Shown one piece after another: positions 27,105 to 35,301 of a stretch of 64,000 nucleotides of DNA. The stretch is from NCBI GenBank assembly GCA_018269005.1, contig JAFDVK010000012.1:682001-746000 (forward strand), in the 5' to 3' direction. The position numbers were made by a program, and so were the translations under genes. This stretch comes from Acidobacteriota bacterium. GTDB lineage: Bacteria; Acidobacteriota; Blastocatellia; Pyrinomonadales; Pyrinomonadaceae. The first letter of the stretch is position 1. Every line of letters starts with the position of its first letter. The notes beneath the pieces were generated by a model. It was not told the DNA's origin, searched no databases, and worked only from the letters and a program-made list of their open reading frames with translations.

Positions 27105-27452
27105 ATGTACCTTCGCGACAAGCGCTCTCCACGGCCGAAGAACGAGACGGTCTCGCGTGTGATGAGCGCGAACCGTGCAAAGGACACGCGCCCCGAGATC
27201 GCCTTGCGCAAGGCGTTGTGGCGTGCAGGCGGACGCGGCTATCGTCTGCATTACAAACGTGTGCCGGGCCGCCCGGACATCGCCTTCGTCTCAAAACGCG
27301 TCGCGGTCTTCGTCAACGGCTGCTACTGGCACCACTGCCCAAAATGTAACTATCCGCTCCCAAAGACCAACACCGCCTTCTGGCAGGCAAAATTCGACCT
27401 GAACACCGCGCGCGACGCCCGCAACGATTCACAATTCCCAATTAACGATTAA
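27105..27452 (+). pseudogene. truncated very-short-patch repair endonuclease (Vsr)
   Basis: The open frame of 115 residues is a Vsr protein: RVMSANRAKDTRPEIALRKA, LHYKRVPGRPDIAFV with the catalytic Asp, then VFVNGCYWHHCPKC and TAFWQAKFDLNTARDARN. Family members continue with about 30 more residues containing a GW..V..WECE strand; here the sequence changes after RDARN into AT-rich repeat-like DNA and stops (SQFPIND). Thus part of the zinc site and active-site scaffold is missing and the enzyme is probably inactive. Vsr nicks T:G mismatches left by Dcm-type methylases; no such methylase is in the window. Similar AT-rich repeats (containing ATTCACAATT) flank both ends. Confidence 0.75.
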
Positions 27453-27524
27453 CTATTATCTATTCCCGCTTCCCGAGTATTCGATTTTGGACTATACGGC
27501 CGGCCTCGTTAGGATTTTGAGAAT

Positions 27525-27803
27525 ATGAAATGTGAATATTCCGACGTGGTCAAAACGATCCTTGCCCGCCCGCGAAACGGTGCGGGCGGCGGCATTCCGA
27601 TAACACGCGGCGAGGCCGCGATGCTCTTCTTTGACGGCTACGCCGGCGATGGCCCCGAACTCCTCGACGTCCGCTCCCTCGGCTACGTCGATGACGAACT
27701 CTGGCACGGCCTCACCCACAGCGACATCTTCAGCACCGACCACGCCTGCGACGCCGCCTTCATCTGGTCAAAATGGCTCCCCCTCGAACTCTGGCCCGAA
27801 TAA
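27525..27803 (+). CDS. orphan small protein
   Basis: 92 residues, acidic, with a DELWHGLTHSDIF..CDAAFIWSKWLPLELWPE C-terminal part rich in Trp. No family recognised, no signal peptide. Start ATG is preceded by GATTTTGAGAAT without a strong binding site. Codon use (many -C endings) resembles the host, unlike the nuclease-ATPase gene further on. It lies between the truncated vsr and the second MITE-like element. Confidence 0.55.
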   Translation: MKCEYSDVVKTILARPRNGAGGGIPITRGEAAMLFFDGYAGDGPELLDVRSLGYVDDELWHGLTHSDIFSTDHACDAAFIWSKWLPLELWPE

Positions 27804-27850
27804 AGTTTGCTTGATTTCGCCGCGTGAGCGCCGCGTCAATATAGTCCGTG

Positions 27851-28059
27851 GATTTCGCCGCGTCAGCGGCCGTCTCAATGTAGCCGTGGGTGCAACCCAC
27901 GGAAACGGCGCAAAACACAACCCGTCGCGTCAGCGACGGTACAAATCGATCGGCAAATCATTTCGGATGTTATCAATCGTCGCTGACGCGACGGTGTCTA
28001 TTTTACACGCGTACCGTGGGTTGCACCCACGGCTACATTCATCGCATCGCTACGCGATG
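27851..28059. mobile_element. second MITE-like derivative of the RAYT element
   Basis: Same ends as the complete element: GCCGCGTCAGCGGC, GTGGGTGCAACCCAC, CCGTCGCGTCAGCGACGG (about 27922-27939), then after only ~38 unrelated bases TCGTCGCTGACGCGACGG, TGTCTATTTTACAC, CGTGGGTTGCACCCACG and CATCGCTACGCGATG (28045-28059). A further fragment of the left end lies at 27814-27850. No coding capacity. Confidence 0.8.
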
Positions 28060-28075
28060 AAAAGAGAAATCACGA

Positions 28076-30052
28076 TTATGAGAGAACCGTTAGGCCGATT
28101 GAACGCAAATATTGATAAGTTCCGTCATAAAATTCAACCTGACGAGTATGGTCCGATGCATTTCCTTCCGGAATCACAATGACCATTCCTTGACGGGCGC
28201 GCGTGAGGAGAACGCGATATGCATTCTTCAAATATTGGCGTCGTTCTGCTTTCTTGACCTGATGCCATTTGTCCCCAACGAACGAATGGGTTGACCAATC
28301 TTTTCCGTCGTAGCGGAAGTCAGCATCCCAGGTCACGCACACCCAGTCGAGTTCTAGACCTTGAACATGAAACTCAGTTGCCACATCTTCCAAATAGTAA
28401 GACGAACGAACATCGGCCTTTGCTTCTAGAAACCACTTAACTGGATCCATAGGCGATTTGACGTCTATGGCTAACGGCTTAAGTCGTTGAGCGTTTGAGG
28501 AAACAACCAAACCGTACCTTTCGCTCCCACGAGCCTTCGTCCGAAGCCATTGTTTTGCTGCCTCAAGGTTGCGAGTCAGAACAATGGGGTACTTCTGTTG
28601 GAAGGCCTCTAGGTCTTCTTTGGCTGCATCGACTTCAAGGTCAAGCACATTCTTTACGAACGATGAGACCCGTTCAGCTCGAAACGAACGCATCGAAACA
28701 GAAAGATGTAGTGCTTCGTTTCGGTGAATCCGTGAATGGTCCGTAAACGATTCCAAGGAGCGAACCGCATCATATTCAGAATCATTCAGGCGGGGCGAAA
28801 CATAGATTTCCCAATCAGGAAACGACCGGTTGATAGATTCTATCCACTCTCCAATTCCTGCCTCGCCTCGGTTGATTTCCTGACCACCCCCAACCAGGCA
28901 CACGATAACCGCCCAATCGGAATGGCGGTCAAGGCACGAGATCAAAAATTCAGGTTCAGACTGCGAAAAGTTGAGTACATTTTTCTTTCGCTTCATGAAG
29001 TTGGCCGTTTGTTCATGATTCCACGCGCGTTGTGCCTCGTCGAATATAGCAACGTGATCAATTGGCGCGCTCTCGTCCTTCAAATATTCATCACGGTAAT
29101 GATGGACGTTCTGAATGAATGTTTTTACGCGACTACGAGCATCTCCTTTTTTAATCCTTTCGCCCAATTGTTTGGCTCGTGAGATCGCGTCTCTTGCTAA
29201 GGCTTCTGTTAGGATTGCGACAAGGGGGCCATTCCCCGATAAGAAGATACTCTGGCTACCGCCAGAACTGTCAAGGTACTTTGTTGCAATATCGAGTCCG
29301 ACCAATGTCTTGCCCGCACCAGGTACGCCCGTGACAAAACAGATAGCCTTCTTACTTTTCTCCTTCGCTTCTGTAATTATCTTAGAAACAGTCGAGCTCG
29401 TGACTTGCAGATTCTTAGCCGATGCGTCATTCCGAGAGATTTCCTCAACCGAGTGATCACGATACAACGTCGTCGCAGCCTCAATGATAGTTGGCGTGGG
29501 AGAATAGCGTCCTTTGATCCAAGCGTCCGCATCAATGGCTTTACCTGATGATGAGTTCAGAATTTGCTTATAAACCTCGGTGAAGGTCGCAGGGGTTGTC
29601 TTTAGCGGAACAAAAATGTTGTCAACCCCGGCGGCGAAGGATTCGCACTGTGGAATTTGCTTTGCATCGGTTGCTACCAGCAACGGGGCGATCACATAGT
29701 CATGGCTTGTTTCGTGAAAATTCTTCAGGTCAAGAGCATAGTCCCAAACCTGGTCTATGTCCGACTCGAGAAAACTACTTTGGCCTACCTTAAACTCGAG
29801 GACGAAAATGACGTTGTGGTCGACAACGACGACATCAATCCGCCTTCCCATTCGAGGAATTGAATACTCAAAATGGATAAAGCCGGTCCTTGTCTGAAGG
29901 ACATCCTTAAGAAATTCAATCTGGAAAAGCCAAGCCTCTATTTGCGGTTGCTCGGTAGCGAATTCGTGGTTCCGACTTAGTGCGCCGACAATCTCGTTCT
30001 CATTGGTGGTAAGGAAGCTCTCTATCGAATCGGAATAGTAGGCACGGTTCAT
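28076..30052 (-). CDS. nuclease-ATPase with N-terminal PD-(D/E)XK (NERD-like) and DUF2075 helicase-like domain; possible defence gene
   Basis: 658 residues. N-terminal ~170 residues form a restriction-like nuclease: RRIDVVVVD with Asp73, then VLEFKVG with Glu86 and Lys88. Residues ~235-640 are a DUF2075 P-loop ATPase (Schlafen group 3 helicase-like): Walker [10 protein letters not shown] (241-249), Walker [10 protein letters not shown] (333-341), sensor-like [13 protein letters not shown] (385-397) and a UvrD-type final motif [19 protein letters not shown] near the end. Such nuclease-plus-helicase single proteins occur in phage-defence neighbourhoods, but a function for this architecture is not established to my knowledge. 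The gene is visibly more AT-rich and less codon-biased than the host genes and is bracketed by RAYT-type elements, so horizontal acquisition is likely. Confidence 0.8.
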   Translation of the reverse strand: MNRAYYSDSIESFLTTNENEIVGALSRNHEFATEQPQIEAWLFQIEFLKDVLQTRTGFIHFEYSIPRMGRRIDVVVVDHNVIFVLEFKVGQSSFLESDIDQVWDYALDLKNFHETSHDYVIAPLLVATDAKQIPQCESFAAGVDNIFVPLKTTPATFTEVYKQILNSSSGKAIDADAWIKGRYSPTPTIIEAATTLYRDHSVEEISRNDASAKNLQVTSSTVSKIITEAKEKSKKAICFVTGVPGAGKTLVGLDIATKYLDSSGGSQSIFLSGNGPLVAILTEALARDAISRAKQLGERIKKGDARSRVKTFIQNVHHYRDEYLKDESAPIDHVAIFDEAQRAWNHEQTANFMKRKKNVLNFSQSEPEFLISCLDRHSDWAVIVCLVGGGQEINRGEAGIGEWIESINRSFPDWEIYVSPRLNDSEYDAVRSLESFTDHSRIHRNEALHLSVSMRSFRAERVSSFVKNVLDLEVDAAKEDLEAFQQKYPIVLTRNLEAAKQWLRTKARGSERYGLVVSSNAQRLKPLAIDVKSPMDPVKWFLEAKADVRSSYYLEDVATEFHVQGLELDWVCVTWDADFRYDGKDWSTHSFVGDKWHQVKKAERRQYLKNAYRVLLTRARQGMVIVIPEGNASDHTRQVEFYDGTYQYLRSIGLTVLS

Positions 30053-30120
30053 TGTGGTAAGAGGTGTCTGAGTTCCAATAATAAGGTTGCAGAACGCGAA
30101 TCACAACGGAGTGGGTGAAA

Positions 30121-30775
30121 GTTTTGCCGCGTGAGCGGCCGCATCAATGTAGCCGTGGGTGCAACCCACGGTGCGTGCAAGGCAAACGGAAGCCGTCGCG
30201 TCAGCGACGGTTGAGATCATCCAAGCAAAAAAAGTTCGTCAAAATCGATCCCGTGGAGTTTCAACAGCGAAGCGTATTCGTCCTCGAAGCTTTGTTTTGC
30301 GTGGTGCGTTCGTTGGTTCCGAATATATCGGACGACGCGGTCGATCTCAGACCGCGAGACCGAGAACACGCCGTAGCCGTCCTGCCACGCGAATTGCGTC
30401 ATTCCGTCGAATTCGTTGTGGATCCATTTCGAAGAATCGGCCTTCAAGAATTTCGCGATCTCGCTCGGTGAAAGCGTTGTCGGCGAACTCGTCAGCGCGT
30501 GGATGTGGTCGTCCATTCCGCCGACCTGGATCGCGGCGAGGTGATGCGCCTTCGCGATTCCGGCGATGTATGCCCAAACGCGCGTCTCGATATCGGGCCT
30601 GAGCCACGGCTCGCGGTTTTTCGTGCTGAAAACGAAATGCAGGTAAATTTGGGAGAATGTGTTTGCCATTTCAATCGTCGCTGACGCGACGGTATCTATT
30701 TTACACGTTGTCCGTGGGTTTCACCCGTTCCGTGGGTTGCACCCACGGCTACATTCAGGTCATCGCTACGCGATG
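30121..30775. mobile_element. complete RAYT element (REP-type hairpins plus tyrosine transposase)
   Basis: Left end: GCCGCGTGAGCGGC (30126-30139), CGTGGGTGCAACCCACG, CCGTCGCGTCAGCGACGG (30193-30210). Right end: TCGTCGCTGACGCGACGG directly upstream of the transposase start (30675-30692), TATCTATTTTACAC, CGTGGGTTGCACCCACG and CATCGCTACGCGATG (30761-30775). The transposase gene fills the space between the two inner hairpins, which are inverted copies of one another, as in REP-associated transposase loci. Confidence 0.85.
30217..30669 (-). CDS. REP-associated tyrosine transposase (RAYT, IS200-like HUH family)
   Basis: 150 residues, full length for a RAYT. The HUH pair is HIH (residues 55-57) in GGMDDHIHALTSS; the catalytic tyrosine is probably Tyr115 in VVRYIRNQRTHH, with the usual Gln four residues later. 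N-terminus QIYLHFVFSTKNREPWL is the family signature. RAYTs bind and cleave single-stranded REP hairpins and are held responsible for spreading them. Here identical hairpins flank the gene on both sides and non-coding relatives lie 2-3.5 kb upstream, so the enzyme's substrates can be read from the window. Confidence 0.93.
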   Translation of the reverse strand: MANTFSQIYLHFVFSTKNREPWLRPDIETRVWAYIAGIAKAHHLAAIQVGGMDDHIHALTSSPTTLSPSEIAKFLKADSSKWIHNEFDGMTQFAWQDGYGVFSVSRSEIDRVVRYIRNQRTHHAKQSFEDEYASLLKLHGIDFDELFLLG

Positions 30776-30800
30776 AAATATGGATCCACGCGATCGGGTT

Positions 30801-31214
30801 CTATTTACCGGGCTTACCGAGCGTCTTTGCGTCGCCAAGGTCGAGGATGAGGACGCCATGTCTGTCGAGCTGGCAGCGGTCAAAGACGCGCGTTGCGCCG
30901 ACCTGAATGCCGAATTCGCGCAGCATCTTGTGCCCGCGGATCCGCACGCCGCCATGTTTGCCTCGCGGCCGCGCCGGGAACGCGTTTTTCTCGATGCCGA
31001 GCCTGGCCCGCCTTAAGCCGATGACGTCGCGCTCGCGGTCGTACAAAAGTTGATAACTATCGGGGCTTACCATCGCTTCGTGCGTTACCCGGCTGAGGAT
31101 TATGTCGCCGTAACGGTTTATCGACGCGTACATCGACGTCCAACGCGACTCAGCCGCACCCCTCGGACATACTTCCCAATTTCGCCGTACATTGATCGTC
31201 TCGATATAGACCAT
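30801..31214 (-). CDS. conserved hypothetical protein under a palindromic operator
   Basis: 137 residues, basic, no membrane segment. The conserved-looking part starts at WTSMYASINRYGDIILSRVTH (residue 25) and contains LLYDRERDVIGLRRARLGIE and KNAFPARPRGKHGGVRI; a later ATG (Met28) could be the true start. I cannot assign a family; the short alternating strand pattern followed by DRERDVIGLR recalls AbrB-like or small DNA-associated proteins but this is only an impression. A perfect 9-1-9 palindrome sits 12-30 bases upstream of the start, pointing to tight regulation, perhaps autoregulation. Confidence 0.6.
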   Translation of the reverse strand: MVYIETINVRRNWEVCPRGAAESRWTSMYASINRYGDIILSRVTHEAMVSPDSYQLLYDRERDVIGLRRARLGIEKNAFPARPRGKHGGVRIRGHKMLREFGIQVGATRVFDRCQLDRHGVLILDLGDAKTLGKPGK

Positions 31215-31225
31215 AACAAAACAAA

Positions 31226-31244
31226 TGATACATTAAATGTATCA
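31226..31244. promoter_or_regulatory. perfect palindromic operator-like site
   Basis: TGATACATTAAATGTATCA: 9-bp arms around a single A. A further half site (GATGTATCA) lies at 31255-31263. The position just upstream of the 30801-31214 gene fits a repressor or autoregulator site. Confidence 0.6.
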
Positions 31245-31263
31245 CATATGCAACGATGTATCA

Positions 31264-32014
31264 TTGCGGTCGATCTACTATTTACGATTCACGCTCTCTC
31301 CGCTCTGACCACTGACGCAGGCGGTTCTGACTCTGCATGTCGCTCGCTTAGGCGAGCTCCGAGATCGTTATTTTCGCGTCCGACGGTCGGGCGAGCCCGA
31401 CCGCACTGCCAAAGGGCAAGCCCAAGACACTGACCACTGTCCGCTGACCACTGTCCGCTGACCACTGTCCGCTGACCACTGACGCAGGTGGTTCTGACTA
31501 CTCTGCGTCTCTGCGTCTCGGCGGTGAAGGCGACGTGGATGACCACTGGTGCCCTTACTGCGTGCGGGCTTCCGCAACGCAGGCTTCGCACTGACCACTG
31601 ACCATGGTCAATTGGATGGGAGAATGGAGACGGCGATGGGGATGATGGCCGATGCGGCGAATTACGGCAGGCGAAGCGGTCGGTTGACGGGGGAAGAGTG
31701 GTGTCAAGTGCCGTTTTCGGCGCCGTGCGGGCCGAGTATTTTGGGGGAGTGTACCGAGAGCACACCGGCAGCGTACCACGGCCGAACGGCGAAACGTCCC
31801 ATCTGCCCGTCGTCGATCCATGGCAGCGTGCCATTTCTCGACAGTACGTGGCGCCGGCCAGGTGCCGCGTGGCGGTATAGACTGAATTCAAAAGTCAAAA
31901 GTCAATATTCAAGATCGGAACGCTGCCCGTCCGCTCACGCAGACGGTACTGACACGGCCCGTCCGCTCACGCAGACGATACTGACACGGTAGGACGGCAA
32001 AAGGCCCGCCTTTC
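31264..32014. other. gene-free accessory stretch with repeats
   Basis: No convincing gene on either strand. Three full tandem copies of the 14-mer CTGACCACTGTCCG run from 31430 to 31471 plus a partial fourth. GACGCAGGCGGTTCTGAC at about 31312-31329, and a variant at 31481-31498, belong to the family massed at 63.4-63.9 kb. From 31620 to 31880 there is unique sequence with only short, unconvincing frames. Confidence 0.6.
31926..31989. repeat. 32-bp tandem duplication
   Basis: Two adjacent 32-base units that differ at one position, each starting CCCGTCCGCTCACGCAGACG and ending ACTGACACGG. The second ends 25 bases before the ffh promoter. Confidence 0.85.
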
Positions 32015-32043
32015 TTGACTCTTTACGCGGTAAACATTAGTAT
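32015..32043 (+). promoter_or_regulatory. sigma70-type promoter for ffh
   Basis: TTGACT at 32015-32020, 17-base spacer, TAGTAT at 32038-32043; the best promoter match in the window. ffh starts 36 bases after the -10 box. Confidence 0.65.
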
Positions 32044-32079
32044 TTATGGTTTCGACTCTTGTAGCCGAAGTGTGTCTGT

Positions 32080-33570
32080 ATGTTCGAATCGCTGTCGGAT
32101 AAGCTGAAGAATACGCTGCGAAATCTTCGTGGAGCGGGCAAATTGACGCCCGAGCACGTGGATGCGGCCCTTCGCGAGATCCGAATGGCGTTGCTCGAGG
32201 CGGACGTCAACTACAAGGTCGCGAAGGATTTTGTCGAGTCGGTACGCGTAAAGGCCGAGGGTGAAGAGGTCTGGAACGGCCTAAAACCGCACGAACAGGT
32301 CGTAAAGATCGTTTATGACGAGCTTTCCGCTCTGATGGGCGGAACGTCGTCGCGGCTCGTTTTTACCAAGCAAACGCCGAACGTCGTGATGATCGTCGGC
32401 CTGCAAGGTTCTGGTAAGACGACCTCGACGGGCAAGATCTCGCGGTGGCTTCGCGATAATCAGGAGCGAAAGCCGCTGCTCGTCTCAGTTGACGTTTATC
32501 GTCCCGCGGCGCGTGCTCAGTTGAAGGTCGTCGGCGACGCCGTCGGCGTTCAGGTTTACGAGGCAGCCGAGACGAACGATCCGCTGGAACTCGTTCGCGG
32601 TGCAGTAAAACACGCGAACGAACTAGGTTTTGACACTCTTTTGATCGACACGGCCGGCCGTCTGCATATCGATGACGAGCTGATGGTCGAGCTCGAACAG
32701 ATCAAGGCCGAGACAAGGCCGATCGAAGTTCTTTTCGTCGCGGACGCGATGACCGGCCAGGACGCCGTGCGTTCCGCCGAGGTCTTTCACGAACGGGTCG
32801 GTATTACGGGCGTCGTCCTCACAAAAATGGACGGAGATGCCCGCGGTGGTGCGGCTTTGTCTATCCGACAGGTTATCGGCCAGCCGGTGAAATTCGTCGG
32901 AGTCGGCGAAAAGTACGACGCGATCGAGCCTTTTTACCCGGACCGCATCGCTCAGCGCATCCTCGGAATGGGCGACGTTCTGTCGCTGATCGAAGAGGTC
33001 AAGGGCAAGATCGACGAGGATGAGGCCCAGGCGCAGCTTCTGAAAATGACCAAGAACCAGTTCACGCTGGAGGATTTTCAGAGGCAGCTGGGGCAATTCA
33101 AGAAGCTCGGCTCGATGTCGAAGCTGATGAAAATGCTGCCCGATCAGATGACCGGAGGCCTCGAGATGAGCGACGAGCAGTCCGAAATGGTCGATCATCA
33201 GATGAAACGCACCGAGGCGATCATCGGTTCGATGACGCGTGCGGAAAAGAACGACCATCGCATAATCGACGCAAGCCGAAAGACCCGCATTGCGGGTGGC
33301 TCCGGTTCGTCGATCAGCGAGGTCAACCAGCTTTTGAGGCAGTACGAGCAAATGCGGAAGATGATGGCCCAAATGAACCGAGGCGGGCTTTTCGCCGGGA
33401 TGGCAAAAAAAATGGCTGGAGGCCTCGCCGGCGGACTTGGAAATATGCTTGGCGGAGGCCTCGGCAATATGCTGGGCAGCGGCTCGGCGATAGATCATTC
33501 GGATGACGATGCGGGAGACGCACCGTCAAGGAGTATCAGGAAGAAGAAACGACACAAGAAGAGGAGATAG
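32080..33570 (+). CDS. ffh: signal recognition particle GTPase
   Basis: 496 residues. Binds the signal peptide of nascent membrane and secreted proteins together with SRP RNA and docks with FtsY. N domain MFESLSDKLKNTLRNLRGAG; G domain with P-loop GLQGSGKTTSTGK, DTAGRL and TKMDGDARGG; the C-terminal M domain is Met-rich (MTKNQFTLEDF, MMAQMNRGGLFAGMAKKM) and carries a Gly-rich GG-GNMLGGGLGNMLGSG stretch and a basic tail RKKKRHKKRR that is longer than usual. First gene of the ribosome-biogenesis cluster. No SRP RNA gene was recognised nearby. Confidence 0.97.
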   Translation: MFESLSDKLKNTLRNLRGAGKLTPEHVDAALREIRMALLEADVNYKVAKDFVESVRVKAEGEEVWNGLKPHEQVVKIVYDELSALMGGTSSRLVFTKQTPNVVMIVGLQGSGKTTSTGKISRWLRDNQERKPLLVSVDVYRPAARAQLKVVGDAVGVQVYEAAETNDPLELVRGAVKHANELGFDTLLIDTAGRLHIDDELMVELEQIKAETRPIEVLFVADAMTGQDAVRSAEVFHERVGITGVVLTKMDGDARGGAALSIRQVIGQPVKFVGVGEKYDAIEPFYPDRIAQRILGMGDVLSLIEEVKGKIDEDEAQAQLLKMTKNQFTLEDFQRQLGQFKKLGSMSKLMKMLPDQMTGGLEMSDEQSEMVDHQMKRTEAIIGSMTRAEKNDHRIIDASRKTRIAGGSGSSISEVNQLLRQYEQMRKMMAQMNRGGLFAGMAKKMAGGLAGGLGNMLGGGLGNMLGSGSAIDHSDDDAGDAPSRSIRKKKRHKKRR

Positions 33571-33573
33571 TTC

Positions 33574-33986
33574 ATTGTTGATGGTTAATGGTTGATGGCA
33601 AAGACCAGTTTTGAAAATTTAGAGGTCTATCAACTGGCCGAGCGACTATCCGATGCGATTTGGAGGGTCGCAACGAATTGGGAACATTTTGCAAAGAGCA
33701 CTCTAGGTATGCAGATGGTGAGGGCCGCTGACAGTATCTCAGCGAATATTGCCGAAGGGTGCGGGAGATATAACTACAAAGACAACGCAAAGTTCGTTCG
33801 AATAGCGAGAGGGTCTTTGTACGAAACGAAAAATTGGCTTAGACGGGCGTTTCAGCGAGAACTATTGACGGATGCCCAGATAGAGGAGCTTAAACCGATA
33901 ATTGACGAACTTCTCCCAAGGCTTAATGCCTATTTGGCGTCGATCAAAAGAACAGGCGAGACTATCAACAATTAACTATCAACAAT
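33574..33986. repeat. inverted-repeat pair bounding the four-helix gene
   Basis: Left arm 33574-33598 begins ATTGTTGATGGTTAATGG; the right arm (about 33962-33986) read on the other strand begins ATTGTTGATAGTTAATTG. About 21 of 25 positions agree. The left arm contains the gene's start codon and the right arm its stop codon, so the whole gene would be the loop of an RNA stem. Confidence 0.7.
33595..33975 (+). CDS. four-helix-bundle protein (23S rRNA intervening-sequence family)
   Basis: 126 residues from ATG at 33595 (a TTG three bases earlier is possible). Family features: [20 protein letters not shown] at the start, [20 protein letters not shown] in helix 2 and [16 protein letters not shown] in helix 3. 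These proteins are encoded in 23S rRNA intervening sequences of spirochaetes and others and, in many genomes, as stand-alone genes; their function is not known. Here the gene is inserted between ffh and rpsP, same orientation, within inverted repeats. It is more AT-rich than its neighbours. Confidence 0.9.
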   Translation: MAKTSFENLEVYQLAERLSDAIWRVATNWEHFAKSTLGMQMVRAADSISANIAEGCGRYNYKDNAKFVRIARGSLYETKNWLRRAFQRELLTDAQIEELKPIIDELLPRLNAYLASIKRTGETINN

Positions 33987-34004
33987 GAACGGTTCACGAA
34001 TTTT

Positions 34005-34508
34005 ATGCTAGCAATTAGTTTAATGAGAATTGGCGCGAAGAAGCACCCGTTTTATCGCGTCGTGGTAAAGGAAAAGCGTTCAAAGCGCGACGGCAAATAT
34101 CTTGAGAATCTCGGAACGTACGATCCGATGCAGGAGCCTGCTGATGTGAAGCTCAACCATGAGCGCATTCAGTACTGGATCGGCGTCGGTGCGCAGCCGA
34201 CCGAGACGGTCAAGAGCCTTATCAAGCACAATCCCGTTATGACGGAAGAAGAACGTGCTGCCGCAGATGCTGCTCGTGCAGAAAAGAAAGCTGCTGCCGA
34301 GAAGGCAAAGGCCGACGCTCGTGCAGAAGCTGACCGCATCGCGGCCGAGAAGGCTGAGGCCGAAAAGGCCGCTGCTGAAGCTGAGAAAGCTGCTGCTGAA
34401 GCCGCTGCTGCCGAAGAGGCTGCCGCCGCGGAAGTTCCAGCTGAGGAAGCTCCTGCTGCTGAAGCGGAAGCTGCACCGGCTGCGGAAGAAGCTCCGGCTG
34501 CTGAATAG
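34005..34508 (+). CDS. rpsP: 30S ribosomal protein S16 with long Ala/Glu/Lys-rich extension
   Basis: 167 residues; the S16 domain occupies only the first ~80 ([20 protein letters not shown] ... [28 protein letters not shown]). The remainder (about 85-167) is built of A, E, K and P in short periodic units ([16 protein letters not shown] and similar), first alternating basic/acidic then purely acidic. Extended S16 tails of this type occur in several Acidobacteriota and Bacteroidota, but this one doubles the protein. It starts 29 bases after the four-helix gene's stop and heads the conserved rpsP-khpA-rimM-trmD-rplS series. Confidence 0.95.
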   Translation: MLAISLMRIGAKKHPFYRVVVKEKRSKRDGKYLENLGTYDPMQEPADVKLNHERIQYWIGVGAQPTETVKSLIKHNPVMTEEERAAADAARAEKKAAAEKAKADARAEADRIAAEKAEAEKAAAEAEKAAAEAAAAEEAAAAEVPAEEAPAAEAEAAPAAEEAPAAE

Positions 34509-34544
34509 TTTGCGGGCTTCGCCGCACGCTTTAGGGAAGACAAG

Positions 34545-34778
34545 ATGAAAGAGGCAGTCGAAAGGATGATCACGGCTCTCGTCGGTGAACCCGGCGCGGT
34601 CGAGATCACAGAGATCGAGGACGGCAAGAACGTCCGGCTTGAGGTTCGAGTTGCGCCGCACGATATGGGACGCATCATCGGCCGCGAAGGCCGCACCGTG
34701 AAGGCGATCCGCAATATCCTTTTTGCCGCCGGGCAAAAGCACGGAAAGCGCTTTCATCTGGACCTGATCGAGGACTAA
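34545..34778 (+). CDS. khpA: KH-domain RNA-binding protein KhpA
   Basis: 77 residues, a single KH domain with the GxxG loop as IIGREGRTVKAIRNIL (about residues 44-60). Position between rpsP and rimM is the conserved one for khpA (ylqC). The protein dimerises with KhpB in Firmicutes and affects cell envelope and RNA biology. Stop is followed after one base by the rimM GTG. Confidence 0.95.
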   Translation: MKEAVERMITALVGEPGAVEITEIEDGKNVRLEVRVAPHDMGRIIGREGRTVKAIRNILFAAGQKHGKRFHLDLIED

Positions 34779-34779
34779 G

Positions 34780-35301
34780 GTGGCCGAGGACGTCGAGCTT
34801 GTCGCGATCGCACGCATTGCGCGTCCGCGTGGGCTGAAAGGTGAGGTCGTTGCCGATCTTTTGACGGATTTTCCGGAGCGTTTCGACGGACTCGAGGAAG
34901 TTACTCTCGTACTCGAGAACGGCGAAAGGAAGACCGCAAAGATCGAGGATCATTGGCCGCAAAATGAACGCATCGTGCTGAAGTTTGCTGATGTGGATTC
35001 GGTCGATGATGCAGAAGCACTTCGAAATGCTGAGGTTTGCGTCGCCGAGAATGACGCCGTCGATCTCGAAGCGGATGACTTTTACGACTGGCAGCTTGAG
35101 GGCTGCAAGGTCGAGACGATTCACGGAGAGTTTCTTGGCGAGGTTCGCGAAGTGATGCGGACAGGCGGCACGGACGTTCTGATTGTCGCGGGTGAGAAGA
35201 AGGATTATCTAATACCATTTGCCGCCTCGATATGCGTCGAGGTTCTGCCGCAGAACAGGTACATTCGGGTCGATCCGCCCGAAGGTTTGTTGGAGTTCTA
35301 G
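34780..35301 (+). CDS. rimM: ribosome maturation factor RimM
   Basis: 173 residues from GTG. N-terminal RimM beta-barrel begins VAIARIARPRGLKGEVVADLLTD; the C-terminal PRC-barrel contains DDFYDWQLEGCKVETIHGE and ends RVDPPEGLLEF. It binds S19 in the 30S head and helps 16S rRNA processing. One base after khpA and directly abutting trmD; the group is translationally coupled. Confidence 0.95.
   Translation: MAEDVELVAIARIARPRGLKGEVVADLLTDFPERFDGLEEVTLVLENGERKTAKIEDHWPQNERIVLKFADVDSVDDAEALRNAEVCVAENDAVDLEADDFYDWQLEGCKVETIHGEFLGEVREVMRTGGTDVLIVAGEKKDYLIPFAASICVEVLPQNRYIRVDPPEGLLEF

Noticed and set aside
28076..30052. Complete restriction-modification system around the truncated vsr
   Set aside because: No DNA methyltransferase motif is present in the island; vsr is broken and the large protein is an ATPase-nuclease of another type.
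31289..31891. 200-residue minus-strand frame in the accessory stretch
   Set aside because: Runs through tandem repeats (translated as repeated Gln-Trp-Ser-Asp units) and has no recognisable domain or start signal.
32623..33498. 291-residue minus-strand frame opposite ffh
   Set aside because: Antisense shadow of ffh.
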